In this document: positions 60,531-64,000 of the stretch, in pieces
Layout: each line of letters begins with the position of its first letter
How positions within the stretch are numbered: position 1 is the stretch's first letter
From: Vibrio coralliilyticus
Lineage (GTDB): Bacteria; Pseudomonadota; Gammaproteobacteria; Enterobacterales; Vibrionaceae
DNA length: 64,000 nt
Reading direction: 5' to 3'
Assembly (NCBI RefSeq): GCF_024449095.1
Contig: NZ_CP024627.1
Location: 1,364,001-1,428,000, forward strand
Position numbers and translations under genes: made by a program
The notes under the pieces: generated by a model
The model's input: the letters and a program-made list of their open reading frames with translations, nothing else
Databases searched by the model: none
What the model was told of the DNA's origin: nothing

Positions 60531-61008
60531 TTGAAGTTTTTTAGGATATTAATCATATGGAGTTTGCTTATGGCTGAAGCAGTCGCTCAGAATATGTATT
60601 TTACTGCCCGAGGGGAGCAAAACGGTAATCCAGTAATTTATAGAAGTATGGAAAATGTGCCTGAAGGTCAAAATGAATCTGACTTTCCAACCTTAGTTAG
60701 TATCTATTGGCCTTTTAATGAAAATGTAAATAATGGTATGCCCGATCAGCAAACAAATGAAGAGCAAGTTTTATTTGAGGATGCTCTAGAAACACTGGAC
60801 CAAAACGGTATGAGCCATCTAACTGCTCGTGGTTACAGGGGATGGCCGAAAAGAGTGGTTATGGTATGTCAAAGATGCAGATAGTTGGATGGCTAAACTA
60901 AACGAGTTACTTATTGATCATAAAGTATATCCAATTGAAATCTCGATAAGTTCAGAACCCAGTTGGTCAACCTATCATAATTTTATTTCGGGAGTTAAGG
61001 GTATATAA
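60531..61008 (+). pseudogene. Secreted DUF695-like protein, frameshifted
   Basis: TTG at 60531 (AAAGGAACAGAGTATA upstream) starts a signal peptide MKFFRILIIWSLLMAEAVAQ; an ATG at 60570 is an alternative. The DUF695 pattern follows (PTLVSIYWPFNENVNNGMPDQQ, ALETLDQNGMSHLTARGYRGW). At about 60843 the frame shifts by one extra base; the continuation RKEWLWYVKDADSWMAKLNELLIDHKV...ISSEPSWSTYHNFISGVKGI runs to 61008 in another frame. Full length would be about 158 residues. Confidence 0.77.
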
Positions 61009-61099
61009 CAAAGCATTTAAGAGTGATTCTCAACGCTTGGCGGTTTCGCTTCGCTCAAGTATAGCCAAGCGTCGCTCACACCTTAATGCGGCGTTAGGT
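61003..61099 (+). repeat. attC site, short palindromic type
   Basis: 97 bp; ATATAAC to GTTAGGT. Confidence 0.9.
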
Positions 61100-61569
61100 T
61101 GCTTTAAGCTTGTACGGCTTTTTAGTCTTGATATCAGCCACTTCAATAATCTTATTTGTCGCGAATTTTAGCGGCCACGTGGCTCGAAGATTTTCAGGTG
61201 AAAGCTTCATTCAATTGGTAAGCTTTGACGTCAGTGGCTGAGGATTTTCCGTTTTAAGTGCTTTTGGCCAAGTTTGTTCGTTGAAAGTTCGCTATATACA
61301 TCCGGTTAGTTTTTTTGCTTCAGTGAACCACCGCAAAAATAGTGATTTGGTTGTTATTCGGCTTGTGTGGTTATTGCGGTGCAGCAGCTTTGGTGTTTTA
61401 TAGTTTAGTCCTATAGCTCAAGCTAGCAAAGGTGTTTGTAGTGAGCATACCTAACCATCCGCTCAAGACGGACAACCAACGCTTGGCGATTTTGTGTCTG
61501 GTTATGTTTAGTGTTTACGGTGGTTGGTTTAAGTTTTGTGGTATCGTTGGTAGCCGCTTAGCAAGGGCG
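61094..61569 (+). repeat. Gene-less cassette A24 (attC 61449-61575, altered core)
   Basis: Family A. From about 61374 to the right it is identical to A20, including the GGTAAAT core; to the left the two differ, so the copy boundary falls inside the cassette body. Confidence 0.85.
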
Positions 61570-61593
61570 GTAAATTGCAATCGAGGGTGGTGA

Positions 61594-62358
61594 ATTATCA
61601 AATTAGAAACATATGATGTGTTTGGTGGTGAGTCGGCTTCTGGTAACCCTTGTGGTGTATTAGAGCTTGATAGTTGGCTTTCTGATGAAGAGTTACAGAA
61701 AATAACTTGTGAAGCAGGACTTCCTGTTACCTCTTTTGTCATCCCAATTAATGGACAGTTTCACATTCGTTGGTTTGCGCTGGATGGGGAAATTAACCTG
61801 TGTGGGCATGGTAGCTTAGGGGCTGGTGCTGCAATCATCTCTAAGTACAAACTCGATAGTGTACTTTTCATTAGCAAATACGGAGACCTCTCAATTGCCA
61901 AAAAGAATGGTGCGTATACTCTTGAGATGCCTAGCTGGAAAAGTGAAACATGTGTTGTTCCGCCAGAAATAGCGGATTTGGCAGCTGATGCTATTGACGT
62001 ATTTTCAACTCGAGACTTAGTTATAGTCTTGCCCTCAATAGAATCTGTAAGAGATTTTAAGCCTGATGATATGCGCTTTAAACAGCTTGGTAATTACCAT
62101 GCTTTAATCGTGACTGCAGCAAATGGCGAAAATGGGTACGTATTAAGATATTTTGCGCCCAAAATTGGTATATCTGAAGATCTAGCGACAGGCTCTGCTC
62201 AATGTTCTTTAGCTCCATACTGGTTTGACAGGCTTGACTCAGATTCACTTCAGGTACACCAACTTTCGTCGTCAGGTGGCTATTTTGACGTAAGGCGTAT
62301 TTCAGGTGGCTCAATCGTGTTATCAGCAAATGCAAAGCTACGGAAAATAGCAATTTAA
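61594..62358 (+). CDS. PhzF-like isomerase-fold protein, copy 2
   Basis: Same protein as at 48858-49622 with no visible difference. The same ATT start is needed, and the same loss of the PhzF catalytic Glu (LPVTSFV) is seen. The flanks are also identical from the second half of the preceding gene-less cassette to the core of the following attC. PhzF-fold proteins act as isomerases or epimerases on small acids; this one may have another role or be inactive. Confidence 0.82.
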   Translation: MIKLETYDVFGGESASGNPCGVLELDSWLSDEELQKITCEAGLPVTSFVIPINGQFHIRWFALDGEINLCGHGSLGAGAAIISKYKLDSVLFISKYGDLSIAKKNGAYTLEMPSWKSETCVVPPEIADLAADAIDVFSTRDLVIVLPSIESVRDFKPDDMRFKQLGNYHALIVTAANGENGYVLRYFAPKIGISEDLATGSAQCSLAPYWFDRLDSDSLQVHQLSSSGGYFDVRRISGGSIVLSANAKLRKIAI

Positions 62359-62478
62359 CAAACTGTTCAAGAGGGATTCGCAACGCGTGGCATTTTTACT
62401 ATGCGTTAGTTTTAGTGGTTAAAGTGGTATGCGGCAGCTCCGGTATTACGTTGCTCACCCCTTAACAGGGCGTTATAT
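62353..62478 (+). repeat. attC site, long type with ACGCGTGG centre
   Basis: ATTTAAC to GTTATAT; identical to 49617-49742 up to the core. Confidence 0.86.
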
Positions 62479-62492
62479 ATTCTAGGGCTTTT

Positions 62493-62762
62493 ATGAAATT
62501 TAGAAACGATTATGGCGTGTTTGTGTGCACGCATGTATTTGAGAAAACTAGGCCAGTGCTCTTTTCTGTAAGAGATTTTGATGGAGACTGGCAGTTTCTG
62601 TGTGGTATTGACGGTTGCGTCGAAAGCGGTCGCCCCCATCATATTGGTGTGGGGCACCTAGTGGCTGAGGATGCAACCGATTTGACGGCACTGGAATCAG
62701 GTACCTGTGCAAGGCGTTCTGCTTTGGGTTCACAATGGGTGGCCGGTAAACTAGAAGAATGA
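62493..62762 (+). CDS. Small DUF2185/Imm33-like protein, copy 2
   Basis: 89 residues; same protein as at 15151-15426 but lacking two codons (6 bp, ATTAAT) and with SGT for PGT and VAGKLEE for VVGKLEE. Same leader. It is followed by a long attC while copy 1 has a short palindromic one, so one of the two has exchanged its recombination site. Confidence 0.65.
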   Translation: MKFRNDYGVFVCTHVFEKTRPVLFSVRDFDGDWQFLCGIDGCVESGRPHHIGVGHLVAEDATDLTALESGTCARRSALGSQWVAGKLEE

Positions 62763-62764
62763 AT

Positions 62765-62892
62765 ATATAACAAAGCATTTAAGAGTGATTCCTAACGCTT
62801 GGGACTTTTGGTGTTAAAGTTTAGCTCAGTGTTTACGGTGGTATGGTTGGGTTTCGTGGTCGCGTTACTCACACCTTAATGCGGCGTTAGGT
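62765..62892 (+). repeat. attC site, long type
   Basis: ATATAAC to GTTAGGT; arms AAAGCATTTAAGAGTGATTC and CACACCTTAATGCGGCGTT. Confidence 0.87.
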
Positions 62893-62906
62893 GTTCGGAG
62901 GGCATT

Positions 62907-63326
62907 TTGAAAATATCTGATTTCTACGATGAAAATGACGAAATTAAACCGGTGCTTTCTCAGGGGTTTATCTCACTATGGCGTGGCTGGTTAACTAGAG
63001 AAGAAGCTTATAAGCTTAATCAAGTTGATGCCTATGAGGTTGAGCGTTTCAAACAATTAATACGACTATTGTACTCAAAATACGACATATATAGAGCTGA
63101 ATGGGATTCGAGAACTTTGCACAAAATAAATAATATTGACTCTTTTTTGTCTGACTATCCTTGTAGCTTTGAGGGTGGAGATTTTGTGGAAATATTTATT
63201 CCTAGTTTGGATTTATTAATCAAAGAGACGTACGACTATACATTTATTTTTTGGTATAAGGAAAATAAAGTGCAGGAATGTATTAGTTCCTTGGCATCCC
63301 AAGTAAGGTTATATACGTTCAACTAG
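62907..63326 (+). CDS. Hypothetical protein
   Basis: 139 residues from TTG at 62907 (GGAGGGCATT upstream). Soluble, aromatic-rich: DEIKPVLSQGFISLWRGWLTREEAYKLNQVDAYEVERF near the N-terminus, then FVEIFIPSLDLLIKETYDYTFIFWYKENK. No named family; the composition resembles small immunity-type proteins, but that is only a resemblance. Single gene of its cassette. Confidence 0.62.
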   Translation: MKISDFYDENDEIKPVLSQGFISLWRGWLTREEAYKLNQVDAYEVERFKQLIRLLYSKYDIYRAEWDSRTLHKINNIDSFLSDYPCSFEGGDFVEIFIPSLDLLIKETYDYTFIFWYKENKVQECISSLASQVRLYTFN

Positions 63327-63335
63327 TAGCTACAC

Positions 63336-63434
63336 ACCTAACAAAGCGTTCAAGAGCGATTCCGCAACGCGTGCCAGTTTCGCTTCGTTCACAGTATGGC
63401 ACGTATTACGTCACGCCTTAACGCGGCGTTATGT
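63336..63434 (+). repeat. attC site, short divergent type
   Basis: 99 bp; ACCTAAC to GTTATGT; centre ACGCGTGCCAGTTTCGCTTCG. Related to the site at 32042. Confidence 0.85.
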
Positions 63435-63449
63435 TCTAGGAGGAAATTC

Positions 63450-63935
63450 ATGATTAGGGAAATCACAAAAGCCGATTTTGAGTCGTTTTGGCCGACATTT
63501 TCAGCGGTAATTCAGGCACAAGAAACTTATGCCTTTGACCCAAATATGGCGCTAGAACAAGCCTTCGCTTTATGGTGTGAATCTCCCCTGAAAGCTTTTG
63601 TTTTCGTAGAAAATGACGTTGTACTGGGCTCTTACTACATCAAGCCAAATGCAATGGGGCCAAGTAGCCATATATGTAATTGTGGATATATGGTTTCTAG
63701 CGAAGCTAGAGGTAAGGGCATTGCACGCCTTATGTGTGAACATTCTCAGGAAACAGCTCTAAGACTTGGCTTTGATGCGATGCAATTTAACAGCGTGGTC
63801 TCTACCAATGAAGTTGCGGTGAAGCTTTGGGAGAAGCTAGGGTTTCAAATCATAGGTACAATTCCCAAGGCATATAAGCATGCTCATCTAGGGTTAGTTG
63901 ATAGCCACGTCATGTACAAATGGCTACGAACATAA
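63450..63935 (+). CDS. GNAT-family N-acetyltransferase
   Basis: 161 residues from ATG at 63450 with AGGAGGAAATTC upstream. GNAT order: ITKADFESFWPTF helix, KAFVFVENDVVLGSYYIKPN, NCGYMVSSEARGKGIARLMCEHSQE (motif A R-G-K-G-I-A), then FNSVVSTNEVAVKLWEKLGFQIIGTIPKAY. This set, with VKLWEKLGF and PKAY/H, is seen in RimI-like and YhhY-like acetyltransferases. Substrate unknown. Confidence 0.88.
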   Translation: MIREITKADFESFWPTFSAVIQAQETYAFDPNMALEQAFALWCESPLKAFVFVENDVVLGSYYIKPNAMGPSSHICNCGYMVSSEARGKGIARLMCEHSQETALRLGFDAMQFNSVVSTNEVAVKLWEKLGFQIIGTIPKAYKHAHLGLVDSHVMYKWLRT

Positions 63936-64000
63936 CAAGCAATTTAAGAGTGATTCGCAACGCTTGGCATTTTGGCTTCTACTTCAATTTTAGTGGTTAC
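63930..64000 (+). repeat. attC site, long type, cut by the window end
   Basis: ACATAAC then AAGCAATTTAAGAGTGATTC; only the left half is inside the window. Confidence 0.8.

Noticed and set aside
979..61099. Peptides such as SLRSSIAKRRSHLNAAL and, on the minus strand, NAALRCERRLAILERSE
   Set aside because: These are translations of the short palindromic attC itself and occur at every copy. They are not genes, and starts using them were trimmed.
9790..61490. Reading frames of 60-110 codons inside family A bodies (for example MWLELFQVKVSFNWQ..., HVARTFSGEG...)
   Set aside because: They use different frames in different copies, are broken by stops in most, and lack ribosome binding sites. They are by-products of a conserved non-coding sequence.
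434..63935. Minus-strand frames overlapping well-supported + strand genes
   Set aside because: No ribosome binding site or family match, and they lie wholly within better genes. Only minus-strand genes with independent support were kept (34654, 40591, 40866, 41829, 50359, 50662).
1..64000. CRISPR array, because of the many regularly spaced repeats
   Set aside because: Repeats are 97-130 bp imperfect palindromes of attC type with gene-sized spacing, not short direct repeats with 30-40-base spacers. No cas gene is present.
1..64000. Integron integrase, attI, tRNA or rRNA genes
   Set aside because: Looked for and not found. The window is interior to the array.

Overview
The window is the interior of a very large chromosomal integron cassette array (superintegron) of a Vibrio or close relative. 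The evidence is about 105 VCR-like attC sites, all in one orientation, one every ~600 bp. Each begins with a 7-mer ending in AAC and ends with a GTTRRRY-type core, usually inside GCGTTA(T/G). Nearly every gap between attC sites holds one short gene with its own ribosome binding site, mostly on the + strand. No integron integrase, attI, rRNA, tRNA or housekeeping gene is present. attC sites lie 3' of their genes, so the integrase should be beyond the left edge. The species cannot be fixed from the sequence.

Layout. 1-9,700: single-gene cassettes (SnoaL-like remnant, ClbS/DfsB-like, many small membrane proteins, GNAT, DUF3465, a broken TPR protein). 9,700-14,600: seven gene-less family A cassettes, one family B cassette and a few genes. 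14,600-27,980: cupin, GNATs, MltR-like and HEPN-like proteins, a DUF1801 gene split by an IS4-family element, DUF2513 and an APH-type kinase. 28,100-45,400: YrhK-like, SnoaL, a 32-residue basic protein on the minus strand, Tdi1-like immunity protein, broken GNAT and HNH genes, GrpB-like, GFA protein, a RelB/RelE-type module and gene-less C/D cassettes. 45,400-64,000: LprI-like, PhzF-like (twice), two more GFA proteins, a Phd/ParE module, a second IS4-family copy, RDD, LysE, yefM-yoeB, broken DUF695 and a final GNAT.

Two features stand out. First, 24 cassettes (A1-A24, ~475 bp each, about 18% of the window) carry no credible gene. They share a conserved body with competing inverted repeats and a promoter-like element just upstream of their attC, pointing at the next cassette. 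Second, the array is visibly mobile and decaying. It has several duplicated cassettes, including two near-identical multi-cassette blocks, two IS4-family insertions with clear target duplications, and many frameshifted or interrupted cassette genes. Three toxin-antitoxin modules, two of them on the minus strand, probably help stabilise it.

Convention: attC coordinates run from the outer 7-mer ending in AAC to the end of the GTTRRRY-type core. The recombination point is after the G of the core. attC sites of gene-less cassettes are given inside those cassette entries.
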